Below are positions 50,149 through 62,107 of a DNA stretch of 64,000 nucleotides, piece by piece (position 1 is the stretch's first letter; the number at the start of each line of letters is the position of its first letter). The notes beneath the pieces were generated by a model. That model saw only the letters and a list, made by a program, of their open reading frames with translations, was not told the origin of the DNA and searched no databases. The stretch lies in the NCBI RefSeq assembly GCF_037975245.1, contig NC_092582.1:12306577-12370576 (forward strand), read 5' to 3'. The DNA is from Apostichopus japonicus (taxonomy: Eukaryota > Echinodermata > Holothuroidea > Aspidochirotida > Stichopodidae). Both the position numbers and the translations under genes were made by a program.

Positions 50149-51575
50149 CAGGGTTGGCATTTTCCCGGGAAAACCCTGTTTTTCCCACTAAGCGGTAAAA
50201 ACCAGGTAAAAACCGGGAAAAACTGGTAAATACCGGTAAAAACCGCCTCCGTCTCGAAAACTAGTATTAATTGTCCGTAAAATGCAGGGTCATCAGTAGG
50301 CACGATATTGTTTCATGACAAGCATATTTTATTGAATATGGGAGTTTCTTAGCTTCATTTTGAGCTATTTTATCACATTCTTATTCTACTTTTTGTGGAA
50401 AAAAGAGTATTTTTCGTATTGCACATGTATAGTTATTCTGTCACGATCTCTTTAGCAGTATGCATTGCCTATTGCCCAAACCATTATAGGTCTACACTGG
50501 GGCATTCACCCCTCCTAAATTCTTCAGGCCTATTATGTGGCATGAACAGCGGAGGATAGAACGAAGTGGCGAACCATGGCATCCAAAGCCTCAAAGGGAC
50601 AAGGAACCATATAATAATATAATATTATGTGCTCAGACAGTTCATTCCATTCCATTAATACAGTAGGCAACAGTCTATTGAGGTGAACTTCAATCCAGGG
50701 GGCTCAATAGAAACTGCTTTGAAACTTTGTAAGGCACATGGGCCCAATTAAAGTTTTAAACGCACAATGGCCCTATGGAGCCATTCACACAACCAAACTG
50801 TTTACCTTGATGCAAACATGGTCCAATTATTATACAACTTCATGCATGAGTGATTAAACACTTTGAGGTGGACAGGTGAGGTGATACTGGGCACTTCCTG
50901 TGTATAGGCTAACTGAAGAGGTAGGAGTATCAACAACACAAGTAACTGTTCCAATTGTTACTTATTCTCAAATTAGTTGATGTCACAACAGTCACTTAGT
51001 ACAGTGCCTATAAGCAATATAAGCATAGTACAGTGCCTATAAGCAATATAAGCATAGTACAGTGCCTAGTGCGAAGTGTGAACAGAGTACAATTTATCGC
51101 AGACATGAAGTGATCGTTCTTGGATGTGAATCATCATTTGGATCTGAGCGGACTAATGTGGCATGTATAATATGACGAACCATAGCCCTAGGAGGCACCA
51201 ACAGTTTGATACGAGTCCATTCTCTAGATAATGGAAATATGCATCTCGATAGGAAAATAAAGTTGGTTGATTTGAGCATCCATTATATTATTTATTTGAA
51301 TTATTTATAATAGTCTAATCGGTAAACTCAAAAGTTATAAATCATAGCTGTTCTTTGGATGTAACCCAACCCCCTACCATAAGATGCCATTTTCTTGTAG
51401 ATTCTACCCACAAGTTCCACATGAGTTTTTAGGAATTCTATATAATTTGAGGTTTTTCCCGGTTTTTCCCAGTTTTTCCCACTTATAGGTGGGAAAAACC
51501 TCCCGGTAAAAACCGGTAAAAAACTTGTTTTTACCGGGGCGGTAAAAACCGCCCGGTAAAAACCGGCCAACCCTG
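50149..51575. mobile_element. Non-autonomous hAT-type element with intact 8-bp target duplication
   Basis: The element starts CAGGGTTGGC and ends GGCCAACCCTG. It is flanked on both sides by TGACATGC (50141-50148 and 51576-51583). An 8-bp duplication and short CAGGG-type ends are typical of the hAT superfamily. Sub-terminal regions on both sides are packed with GGTAAAAACCGG and TTTTTCCC motifs, probably transposase binding sites. The 1,427-bp body has no long reading frame, so movement would need a transposase from elsewhere. A short ATG frame (MASKASKGQG, then stop) near 50577 could be a relic but is not evidence by itself. Confidence 0.85.
51001..51070. repeat. 29-bp direct repeat, about 2.3 copies
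   Basis: ACAGTGCCTATAAGC starts at 51001 and 51030, with a partial copy at 51059. It lies inside the hAT-type element. Confidence 0.85.
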
Positions 51576-51583
51576 TGACATGC

Positions 51584-54479
51584 ACAGGTATATGATATTG
51601 TAGTACTGAATTCTCCCTTCTGAACAAACCTTAAAAGCTAAACTTTTTAAACAGATTTTTTTCTTACTACCCTGTAACCCTCACAATCACCCAGTACGAT
51701 CATCCGTTTGCCAGGAAAATGATCCCAACTATTTCAAATGGGAATCTCCCTATTGCATCATTCCTATATAGTAGGAACAAGCCAACCTATGTTGAAGCAT
51801 TATCACGTCCTGACCAATTCTTTATGACTCTTCAATGGAAAGCACACAAGAGTGTCTGCATTATGCACTCCATTATAAAGATGCAACTAGCAATGCCTAT
51901 CATCATGGCCTTTATTATTAATCATTAATTTATATTTTTATTATTTATCATTAATTTCAGTTTGGACAGGTTCCTTACAATCACATAAACCAATATAATG
52001 AGGTTCATCTTTTCCAGGAATTATAGGCCTTTGGCAAAGAATGAGTGAATGAGAGACACAGTTTTAAAGGATTTTTCGGGTGAAAAATGGGATCCAGTCC
52101 TTCAAGTCATATCATTTTTTGTCTTTGTATAACCCTATAAGCCTTGCCCTGTGATGAATTTTAGTTTCTGTGATAGAGTGCTTGAAATGTCGGCCTGTCC
52201 TGCCAGAAAATTTTAATCTTTTCAAAATGTATGAGACTTAAGTTGGCGCGAGGTTCAAAAATTCACTTCTCCTGAATCATAGGATGAAAAGTCCCCCTAC
52301 AAGCACTGTGGCGATGAAAAAATTATGGAGTTTTTTTTTTTCATATAGACTGCCACTAAAAAATTCCCTTAAGGCATTTAACAAAAAGAATTTCAATGCA
52401 TATCAATTGACACACTTCAATGTTACAGTAAATGTCTTAAAATTGATTGCTATCACACAGAATAATTCAGTGGTCAAATATTGTGTAGCAGGTTTGAAGG
52501 CTCTGAAGTTTTGCCACTTATAAAAATACTACTTGGTTCCTGAGTTATTTAAACTGCTATACATCATGTGTAGCAAAATGCCTCTGTTCAGTCTTAAACA
52601 AATCATCAAAGAGTATATTTATGTTTACAGAACAATCTTTCATTTTTCATCTACTTTATTTGGCCTCTGAATTCACCATTTCTTTTTCTGGAGAAGGGCC
52701 CCACCCCACTACCCCGACCTCATAACCATATACATTGGACTCGGCTTCAATGACCCGATTGCCATACCAACTCCACTCCTTTATGAAATCCCGCAATTCG
52801 TCCTTAACATTTCTATAATTTAGGTTCATATATGTCCCCATCTCATAACTCAGTCGGGGGATTTTAAGAATTTTTTTCAACTAACATTGATTTACATATA
52901 GACTTGATCTAACCTGAAATGAATTTGAGATTTATAGAACATTCATTTTATGTAGTTTCTTCTTCTTCTTTTTTCTCTTCATTGATCGATGTATTCCTCG
53001 GTAACGGGAGTGTACGACCGATCAGAATGTTTGTACATGTATACAGTATGAATGAGATATAAAAGGAAACTTCACGTACAAAGGGTTCCTGATTGGTCCG
53101 CAATTTTGTTTGAGGTGACAATTCATCTTTATATTTGTTGTTTCTATAGAGCCATTCAAATCCGAAATCACTTCCTTATTTATTTATTTTTATTTTTGGG
53201 GGCAAATATCAAACTGTAGGATTGTAACCAGCCTGACAACCGTATTTGTCTTATAAAGTATCTGTTTAATAGTGAAGTCATAAAACAGCAAATCTGATGA
53301 AATTGTGTGTGAATTAAGGTACGTAAATATACAGTATGATGAGACACTTTAACCAAATTAACCCCATTACCGATAGCAAGAAATGAAAGTGATGATTTAC
53401 TTAATTAAAATGATATTCAGCTTACAGGAAATGTCCTTCTACTGTACTTAAATGAGGGATGGATAACATTTACAGTCAATCATGAATACTTCAACAAATT
53501 ATTAACAAATTTTGAAAAAGTTTAATGGTATAATTGCTACCATCTATACACTGGGTAGAAATGATGTTAATTGCACAGTCACATGGGAGTGATGAGTGCT
53601 GCATATGTAAATACATACATGCATATATACATATATTATATATATTATATCTAATTTCAAAATGTAAAAGCTGATTATCACCATGGTAACATTCAGTGGC
53701 AATAGTAGATCAATAAAGACTTAAGATGGCTTATGATACACTGGATGTGTCAATTTTTCCATTACTTGATATATCATACACAATAATAGTTACAGCACCA
53801 ATTTTGCATGGATAATAACTTAAAATAAATTTTAAAGACAACTGGCAGCACATGTGCTGTTCCTCAGAAGATAAGGTCTCTTAAATTTAGAGTCGATACA
53901 GGCAGGAACTGTACAAAATTACCTTGAAATAGGCCATACACTGGACTGACTGGAGATGGTTTCTTCTAATGTTTATAACTATTATATGACATATGACATA
54001 AGACTGTAGTTTTATGACTTACCAACATTGTGCAATTATTGTTGTCGTCTAATCCTAACCATTGCTATATATAACGTAATCCTTCAGTTGAATTGCCAAG
54101 ATACCAATCATGCACACGTAGGAATTGAGTGGAAATGAGTGATTTAATCAGTGGCCCTTAGTAACTATAGCTTTACCACAGTGCAATATGTAGTTGCAAC
54201 ATATCCTGTCTGGATGCAAGCAGACAGTTGAGCTAAGTTACAATATGAATAAACACTCTTAGAAGATTAAAAATTCAGAGATTTGGTACTTTTGGCCATC
54301 CATGGACTGTGTATGAGATGATACTCATTGTTTCAACCTCTTCCTGACCTTTCCTTGATATATAAAGTTGCCAAAGTTGCCTAAGTTGCCTTTCCTTTGA
54401 TGGTTTTCTGTAGTTTACACTGTAAAGATCTGCTTTATTGGCTCCGAATTACAGCACCCTAGAGCTAGGAAAGTTTTGT
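51584..54479. other. No gene seen; AT-rich spacer
   Basis: About 2.9 kb with only short featureless frames. A lone AAAGGATTTTTCGGGTGAAA after TTAA near 52063 resembles a MITE end, but no partner end was found nearby. Confidence 0.5.
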
Positions 54480-54727
54480 GATTATGTAATCGACCTGCCA
54501 CGGTCGTAACTCAACCTCATGACTCTTTAATTAGCCTGCATAACTTCTTAACACCATTAGGCCCTTTGTGTCAACACTGTGTGGAAACGTGTTCATGTCT
54601 ACAGTGTAGTTAATCATACAGCATTCACACAAAGACCCTCATACATGAACAATTATGTGGCAGGCGTTGCAGACTAATTGGTAAAAAGAGGTTGTTTAAC
54701 GACCAAGACAGGTCAATTACATAATCT
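54480..54727. mobile_element. Long-inverted-repeat (foldback) MITE
   Basis: GATTATGTAATCGACCTGCC at the left pairs with GGTCAATTACATAATC at the right. The imperfect inverted homology continues inward for about 70 bp (GGTCGTAACTCAACCTC against GAGGTTGTTTAACGACC). The whole 248 bp could fold back. No target duplication was identified. Confidence 0.75.
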
Positions 54728-55839
54728 CAAGAAACTTTTCATGATAGCGTGCTAATAAAGAATAATACAAAAAACATTATTTGTCAGTATGCAACTATGA
54801 CATCACACCTGTTTGCCTCAAGTTCACTTTTGGTAGAATATCAGATAACTTCAACTGTCAATATGTCAAAAGGAATTGAATACAAATTTCACCAGAATGC
54901 TTACATTACGTTCCTCTTCAACATATCAAAAAGAAAGTTTGACCTGGATTATTCTTTTAAAGTACAGTACACTTATTAGGAATTAAAACTTACTGTAAAT
55001 CCCCTGTGCACCAAATCTTGCGACATCTCAAAAATGTTCACGTCTGTTCAGAAAAGGATGCATGCATCTCTGCAGTCATTCATGAAAACATGTGTTTGTT
55101 AAGTCCCCTACAAAAACACACAGTGCTTATACTTATATACTTAACCACTGTTGACAGATAGGTTTGTGCCCAACTTAGGGCGTTATCATCTTTCACAATC
55201 AGCTTATTATTACAACAAGATATACACAAATACACTGGACAAGATATGTGACACAAAAAGACACTTGGAGTAAGCTGGTCAACAATCTAATTAACTAAAA
55301 GCTAGAAAATATATCTCTCATAATTCCTCAAGTGAGCAATGATGTATATTAGCCAGTTAACTAGCTAGAATTTCAGGAGGTTCTACTGTTAATTGTAAAT
55401 CAATATATTCAGTTGTTTAAATGTTATTTATTGATGTTTTGTCAGTCGTATTGTATACAATTCCTTCACTGAGTATCCTGGGTGGTAGCTGAAATGTGTC
55501 AGGGAAGTGACGACAGAGCCGGGTCTACTGCCTAGCCCTTCCCCACCCCCCGACCATCCCTCACGCCCACTTATTTTGTGCCACATTTAACTTTTGAAAA
55601 ATTTGGAAACTATTGAAACTGATGAAACTTTTGATACTATTGAAAAATTTGTGTTGAAAAAAAACAAAAGCAAAAATAATCTTCAAAAACTAAAATTATC
55701 CTCACAACGATTCTCCCCCCCCCCTCATCTTAAAATGGATTCTGCCATTGTTATATCTCAGAATAGGTTGACCCTCATGTAAAGTTTTATTAAATAATAC
55801 GTGCAATGATTAATCCATTTCTTCTTTATAATATTTATA
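54728..55839. other. No gene seen
   Basis: AT-rich; C-rich runs near 55540-55560 and 55715-55725. Confidence 0.5.
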
Positions 55840-55892
55840 TAGAAGATGTCTGCGCTTTATAAATCCTCAATTATTATTATCATTATCATTTA
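55840..55892 (+). mobile_element. Retroelement tail fragment
   Basis: GCGCTTTATAAATCCTC followed by ATT/CATT repeats closely matches the 3' end of the DeuSINE-like copy (GTGCTAAATAAATCCTC plus ATT). Confidence 0.55.
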
Positions 55893-57793
55893 CTAAATTT
55901 TAGTTTGCAGGCTCACTGCTTAGGTTATACTTTTCTTCTCCTGATATAGGCCTACAGTAGCCTAGTTGATTGTTCTTGGCCAGAAGCTATGGAAATACGC
56001 AATCTAGAATAGCCGAATTGAACCGTAGACTGTCCACACAGATTGCGAACGGAAATCCTTACAACAACTCGTGTAGTGTATACAAAGGTCGCAACAAGCC
56101 TGCGAGATAAACCGTCATACTCGTGTGGACTACCGACAACAGTTTGCCTTATATTCTTTATAATAGGCAATGTACTAAGATATTGTCCTTAAATAAGTTA
56201 CAGTTCACAATTTACCCGTCCAAGTAGAATTGAAAAGGGACTTACCTGTACTAAAACCTTCCAAAGATTGTTTGCCAAACAGACGATATCCCTGCTCCAT
56301 CTACATATACCGACTGGCTCATTATGATACGGTTTGTCGGACTATTTTGCTGAGCAATAGGTCATGCAGCGGTTAAGTTCGAGATTTCACGGTACCACGC
56401 ACATACAGCACGTGCAAATACCATTCAGTGTATATACCTGGGGATTTCCAGTATTGATTTCCCAACATGAGTCTAATAAAAGATTGTACGGTGGTCTTGA
56501 CAGGACAGGCTGGACCTGGATTCTGTGTTATTATGACACTTCATTTTACAACTTTTGCAAAAAGTTATGTTAGTTTGACTTGATAAGTCAACGTATATCT
56601 TCTTTTGACGTGTTGTCACATTATTTGCAACACAGAATCTCGACATAATATCATGATTTTGAATTCTTGCCAAACCATCGGGGTAATTACGCAGCAAAAA
56701 TACAATATATGACCCATTTTGTGAATATTCATGCTAGTGTTACTTGAAAACTCAAAACATATAACGTTTTTGATATATTTTGCAAGAAATCTAAATTAAC
56801 AAAACATGCAATTTTGTGTGTGTGTGTGTTTTGAGGAACATGTAGCTTGAAAAGTAAATACACATCTATCAAGACTACCATGTCTTTTAAGAACCACCGT
56901 AGAATAAATACATTGCAAATTCAGTTTCATTTCTGTTAACTTGGCCTCTTGATTGACCTCGTTGTTATTTCTCGACACAAAAAAGGATTGGTCAAAGTGC
57001 TTTACTCTTTTTACTCTTAGGCGGACACGTTGGCACGTGCCCCCCCCCCCCTCCCAATTTTTCATTTCTCTTTCAAGATTCCTAGTTCCAAAAAAGAAAA
57101 GAAAAAAGAGAGAGAAGAAAGGTAAGGTTGTCTTGACGGATAAAATTCCTATCCCATTAAACCAATAAACCACCAAAAATGCCGCTAAGTTTTTATCAGT
57201 TTCATGGTTTAGGCCTACAATGGCATAATTGTGCATCATTTGGCATCCAACCCCCCTGAGATAAGCACAGATTTCTCAAAGGGGAAGGGGACACTCCACC
57301 CCCCCCCCCCCCAAGCGGTTACTCTTGCTACGGGCCTGCTCTTATGGTATAACCCGACTTCCTGAGTAAATTCAATCTATAAACACCAGCATGTATAAGT
57401 GGGTTCCATTTGGACCCCAAATGGCCTACTTTACCTACGAAAAATTAGCTCACCTGAGCTCTGGAGTAACTAATTATAATAGGGTCCAACAGTACCCAGC
57501 TACTTTAAATTTTGATAATTAGGACTCAGCTGCAATGCTTTGTCTACGCACCATGCAGTGTCCAGTTTCAAATTCCCTGGGCAGGGGGGCATGGACAGCA
57601 TTTTTTTATTGCGCTTGAAAAAAACCAAACCAATTTTGAAAACGAAAGTATCTGAATTCTTTTAAATTCTCCACAAAGAACAAACTGATTGTTATTCAGT
57701 TCGACGCAAGTTTCCATATAAGCCTATATGAGTCGGTAAAAACATTTTTTTTTACCACGTTTTACTACACAATTCACAGATGTAACTGCCAAC
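55893..57793. other. No gene seen; degraded GC-rich transposon pieces
   Basis: Short frames without signatures. At 57018-57055 and 57296-57340 there are CACGTGCCCCCC-type and GCTACGGGCCTG-type segments. These resemble ends of the GGCGTAGCC MITE family but are too damaged to delimit. A (GT)n run lies at 56815-56830. Confidence 0.45.
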
Positions 57794-58010
57794 CCTGCTC
57801 AACAGCAAATTGAGGGAACAACTTCCGCTCGGATTTAGGTATGAGCTATCGGTTGTAACAAGAAGGTGTTATAGCGTAACACCTGTAACACCTCCCTGGT
57901 TATATGTAGCTATATACATCAAGGAAAATCCTGCTCAACAGCAAATTGAGGTAACAACTTCCGCTCAGATTCAGGTATGAGCTATCGGTTGTAACAGGAG
58001 TGTTATAGTG
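57794..58010. repeat. Tandem duplication of ~138 bp, second unit split by a LINE
   Basis: CTCAACAGCAAATTGAGG starts both units (about 57798 and 57932). Both continue AACAACTTCCGCTC, GTATGAGCTATCGGTTGTAA and GTGTTATAG. Unit one ends CTCCCTGGTTATATGTAGC; the matching end of unit two lies beyond the LINE at 58548-58610. Confidence 0.85.
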
Positions 58011-58547
58011 ACTTATTAAAAGTTACCGACATTTTTCGTGTAAATCTTGCCACGTTTGCATATAAGGCATGGAATGGTTTATTGCCAAACACATTTCATG
58101 ATTTTTTTAACTAGTAACAGTGTGATACATCACCACAACACACGGAATGCTGATAATGCACATTACTTTTCTTATAAAACATCAATTGGGAGGCTTCGTC
58201 TTAGAAATCGTGCAATAAAGACATGGAATTCCATAACAGAGAGCTTCAAAACCAAAGTCTCCAGTAAAATATTCAAAAAGCATCTGACCAAAGACGTTAT
58301 ATCCAGATATTAATAAGTCACCCATTCATTTGCACCTTAACAAATCATTATCGTAGATATTATCACCATATATAGTATTCATTGATTATCGAATTATTCT
58401 ATTTTGTATTGTTATGTAAATACTTTTCTTCTTTCCTTCATACAGGGAGTCTTCTTCTTTGTTAAGCTGTTGTACGCTTTTTGGAAGACTTCCTTCACAC
58501 TGTAAATTTACACGTGAAAAACAAATAAATAAATCAAATCAAATCAA
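58011..58547 (+). mobile_element. Young 5'-truncated LINE 3' end
   Basis: The sequence matches 18679-19213 almost base for base, including the C-terminal coding part, the 3' UTR inverted repeat and the AAATA/AAATC tail. ATAGTG lies just before it (58005-58010) and overlaps its end (58548-58553), consistent with a short target duplication. It interrupts the second unit of a local tandem duplication, so the insertion came after that duplication. Confidence 0.9.
58018..58313 (+). pseudogene. LINE polyprotein C-terminus, broken
   Basis: The coding remnant begins in the C-terminal domain, has a one-base insertion in the T run near 58106 that shifts the frame, and then runs to the same stop as the copy at 18978. 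It contains HHNTRNADN and RLRLRNRAIKTWN-type motifs. It is not functional. Confidence 0.85.
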
Positions 58548-58960
58548 ATAGTGTAACACCTGTAACATCTCCCTGGTTATATGTAGCTATATACATCTAG
58601 GAAATGTCCAGCCTTAAAGATTAAGTGCCACAGTGAATTATAACATTACATGTATTTCTGTTTGTCAGTGGTATTGTATATAAAATAACTCATAGTAGAA
58701 AAGGTATTAAACAATTCCTGGGACAGGACAAACTATTAACACAAATGAAAACAAACGACCACATTTAACCTCCAGAGAAATGAAGATATTAAACATATCC
58801 ATCTGCTTTAAGCAGTTACATATCCAGTGTTTATATGTCTGGTACTTATTCGCTCTCTGCTCAATTTTAGCAGATTGATATTACCCTCGTTAATGTAAAT
58901 CACGATTTCCACATTAGAAAATGGTCACGCAAGTTCAATTTATCGTCGAAGATGTTCGCC

Positions 58961-59944
58961 TTAAAAATGATTGTTCCTTGAATCAGTTGATCTAAATTCA
59001 TGTTTATCTCTTTTCAGCTCAGACAGACAGCGTTTCTTTCGTTCTATTTTCTTTCTGATGTCGTCATTTTCTGCAAAATTTTGACTTCTCATGGCGCTGA
59101 TATGTAGCTGTTTCGCGAGGGCGTTAACCAAAAACTGCCTTCTGAAATTCTCAACTTCTCTGTTCCGTTGTCTGGAAAGATTGGCCATTCGTTTCAATGA
59201 GTAGAATGTTCGGGGTCTCGGTTCTGACGTCATCTTCTTGTCAATTCCTGCAGACTTTGCCTCTCTGTGGACGGAAAGTATATCAAACCTGTTTTGGGGT
59301 ACGGTCACACCGTCTGCGGACACCAACTTCCTGTCGTAATGCCCACTATAATTTGGCGCCCTTCGAAGTGGTGGCGCTGTGTGAGTAAACGCACTTCTAT
59401 TTGCTACCGAATACGTTTCATCTTTGCACGGCGTTATCTCTACGGACTGCAATTTGACTCCACTTTCATCCGGCATTATTGCTTTTGATGACGTCATAGC
59501 TTCATTACCCAATCGAGAAGAAAGGTTGTCAATATTTGGGGTTTTCTCAAGTGACGTCACCTCGACATTTTCTTCAATGGCCGGTAATACGCAGTTCTTT
59601 TCATATGTTAAGTAAGTCGGTACATTATTATTATTTAATTCAGAATCCACTGAGGTCTGTGTCTCGTTCTTTAACGACTGATTCCTCTCTAGTCGATCTG
59701 ATGCGATGTCACACTGCCGCTGGAATATATCTACTAAGCTTTCTAGGAACCTTCCTTGCTCTCTATCCATCGCCCTCGATTTCAGTGACCTAGATCGTTC
59801 GAGATATTTCAGTTCTCTGTCTAAGGAATCGTTCGATCTTCTCTCGTCGCGCCATGTTTGCCATAAAATCCTCTGATTTCTCTTTTGGCAATATAGCCGC
59901 GCATCTCGGCGAAGAAGGCACTCGGACTTTGAGGTTGATGACAT
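58961..59944 (-). CDS. Unrecognised charged protein, 327 aa
   Basis: I do not recognise this protein. The start is the first Met after an in-frame TAA five codons upstream (TAA CCA CCA CTG ATG region), although its Kozak context is weak. The first 100 residues are rich in Arg, Glu and Leu and look helical, perhaps coiled coil. Residues about 100-230 are polar and probably disordered. Residues about 250-320 are again basic and helical (NLSRQRNREVENFRRQFL, then IRKKIERKKR). There is no signal peptide, membrane segment or cysteine pattern. The length and amino-acid bias are unlike the short random frames nearby, so a real single exon or large exon is likely. The role is unknown; a cytoskeletal, ciliary or nuclear protein would fit the composition but is not shown. 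Confidence 0.6.
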   Translation of the reverse strand: MSSTSKSECLLRRDARLYCQKRNQRILWQTWRDERRSNDSLDRELKYLERSRSLKSRAMDREQGRFLESLVDIFQRQCDIASDRLERNQSLKNETQTSVDSELNNNNVPTYLTYEKNCVLPAIEENVEVTSLEKTPNIDNLSSRLGNEAMTSSKAIMPDESGVKLQSVEITPCKDETYSVANRSAFTHTAPPLRRAPNYSGHYDRKLVSADGVTVPQNRFDILSVHREAKSAGIDKKMTSEPRPRTFYSLKRMANLSRQRNREVENFRRQFLVNALAKQLHISAMRSQNFAENDDIRKKIERKKRCLSELKRDKHEFRSTDSRNNHF

Positions 59945-60799
59945 CAGTGGTGGTTAAGAGACAACGTTGTATCTTTAAATAAAATAATAAATAAAATACA
60001 TAGCATAGGCTATACACAATACGTTATAAGCTCGTAATGGCACGTCGTAAAATAATATGAAAAAAACTTGTTAACTATGACCATGTAAGGATCCCTCCAA
60101 GATATCATAGTACTTAGCTATACACACTAGCGATATACTATATAGGTTGGCATGCACTTCTCTATATTATAATCCTCACGATATATAGGTTTATTTCCGA
60201 GTGGAGGGCCTTCACTCAAATTCAATACAATAATCTGAGACAAATAATACTTTACAGCTATGGCCTATGAAATGATGATTTTAGGCAGAATGTTTTAGTT
60301 TTGATATGTTACATTCTAAGACAACAAAAAGAAAGAAATACAGCGCTAGTATAGTTGCTATAGATATATTGGTTTTCAAGGTATTAACCTTTAAATAATA
60401 ATAAATGTTTCGTGTGCTCATTTAAGGCTTATTGCATGAATAACGTCGACTCCTCGGTGCAGCCCTCAATTAATTCGTTCTTTTTTTTCTTCGGTGTAAA
60501 TTCGAATAATTTAACATAAACCTGTTCTGTTAACTTCATTTACACAACACTGCAGTATCCCTGGATTACATTCACCAATTTGTCCTTGACAAACTTTAAT
60601 ATACATTGCAAACATGTCAATTGAGGTCATAAAAACCTATGTTGTTACCATTGAGTATTTGATTGTTGTGTCTTAGACTATGTCGTCCAGTCACTTTTAT
60701 TAATGAAATCATGATAGAAATATACGTCGTGGACTGATAGCAGTATTTGAAGGTCTATGTCATAACAAAAATGAATTATGTTCCTTACTAACTCTTTAA
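59945..60799. other. No gene seen; 5' flank of the 327-aa frame
   Basis: AT-rich; presumably contains the promoter and 5' UTR of the minus-strand gene, but no specific element is clear. Confidence 0.4.
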
Positions 60800-60855
60800 A
60801 TGTAGTCAGTATAGGCCCCAAATTATAGCACGCTATAATTTATAATTATAATATA

Positions 60856-60905
<50 letters not shown>

Positions 60906-61129
60906 TAATATATAATTATAATTATAATTGCTAGAAGTTTTCAAAAAGTACTTTCCCTGGAGGTCTTTACTCTCCAAATTGTTCTCAGACATTTTTAAGG
61001 GACACACAAGATAATTGAATGTCCAAGTAAGGAAAATTTCCTCAGGTGTTATGAAAACAGTTTAAGAATTTTGACCAAACGTGACCATATTTCAATATCT
61101 AGCATATTTGGGACCAATACAGTATACCT
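60800..61129. mobile_element. TTAA-flanked MITE, family 2, copy 2, with internal AT microsatellite
   Basis: TTAA at 60796-60799 precedes ATGTAGTCAGTATAGGCCCC. The right end GGACCAATACAGTATACCT is followed by TTAA at 61130-61133. It matches 44541-44789 except for an AT-rich insertion at about 60830-60925, including an (AT)n run, that falls at the TATAATT site of the other copy. Confidence 0.9.
60830..60925. repeat. (AT)n/(TAATTATA)n microsatellite inside the MITE
   Basis: An AT-only tract of nearly 100 bp with ATATAATTAT palindromes on each side of a pure AT run. Confidence 0.9.
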
Positions 61130-61133
61130 TTAA

Positions 61134-61867
61134 GCTCGCCATTCGTTGATATGACACCGATTGAAATTTCTTAAACATATAATGATATATTGTAGTAATG
61201 TTAACGTTACAATTACAACACTAACAACTTCAGGTTTGGAAAAGAGTTTTTTCCTAAATGATATAACATCTTTTCACAAAATCAATGAAAATAGAAAAAT
61301 GAAAGAATGGAATATGTACTTACTCGTTTTTTATTTGGCAGTACTATATATATAGTCTATCTCATATAGCCTATGGCTGTTTCACACGGTGCGACTCATC
61401 AAGACTCGACAAGGTTTATTTTGTGTTTAATTAATGCCCATCAAGAAATGATTATTGAGAATATAAAATGTCGTATCCTGGAAACCAAGGAATAAAGGCC
61501 ATACATCAGCAATCCAGAAAATAAATATCATGTGAAATGAGCTTAATTTCACGAAAAACTCTGAAACGCTTGAACTCTTTCTAAATTTCCTTTCAAAAAT
61601 CTCCTTTATTTTCTTTGCTGGATTTCGTTGATGGAGTGTTATCACATTATACATACGCAATCCGTATACACCTGAGCATGACACACACGCACACTCATAT
61701 ATATAATATATGTAGCCTATACAGGAAACAGTCATGTTGTATTTACGCCGATTGAATTAATTGATCGTGTATACGTTCCCATGGCAACACCTAGCATCAA
61801 ATTAACTTCTGGAGAATATCGATCTTTGGTAAGATGATGAAGGAAATCTCGATGTCCAAAAAAAAAC
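61134..61867. other. No gene supported
   Basis: A 102-codon minus-strand frame (61427-61735) has no recognisable family features and was not accepted. Confidence 0.4.
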
Positions 61868-62107
61868 TTAAAAAATCGAAAAGCCTTCGCAAAATTTATT
61901 CCGTATTGACATAGGTAGCAATTTGCAGTTTTCGAACTGTCTGCATACGAACAATGATGCCTTTTCAGTGTCTGTTAACAGGTTTTGAATAAATTTCTGC
62001 ATCTGAAAAGTTTCTTCCTCCAAGATTTGTTGTTTTACTTGACGAGAATAACTCTCGCGTGTTGACCTGTTGTTCACTTCACAATGAAACTCAACTTTAC
62101 TATTCCT
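61868..62107 (-). CDS. Possible terminal coding exon (79 codons)
   Basis: On the minus strand a CTTTTACAG acceptor-like site ends at 62108. It is followed in phase 0 by an open frame to a TAA at 61868. The encoded stretch is polar and helix-prone (RQVKQQILEEETFQMQKF, then IQNLLTDTEK, then CRQFENCKLLP), which is more protein-like than neighbouring frames. No upstream exon was identified and no polyadenylation signal is clear downstream. It could belong to the same transcription unit as the 327-residue frame or be chance. Confidence 0.25.
   Translation of the reverse strand, partial: RNSKVEFHCEVNNRSTRESYSRQVKQQILEEETFQMQKFIQNLLTDTEKASLFVCRQFENCKLLPMSIRNKFCEGFSIF

Noticed and set aside
61427-61735. 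102-codon minus-strand frame with a hydrophobic C-terminal stretch
   Set aside because: It begins in low-complexity TA-rich DNA and shows no family signature.
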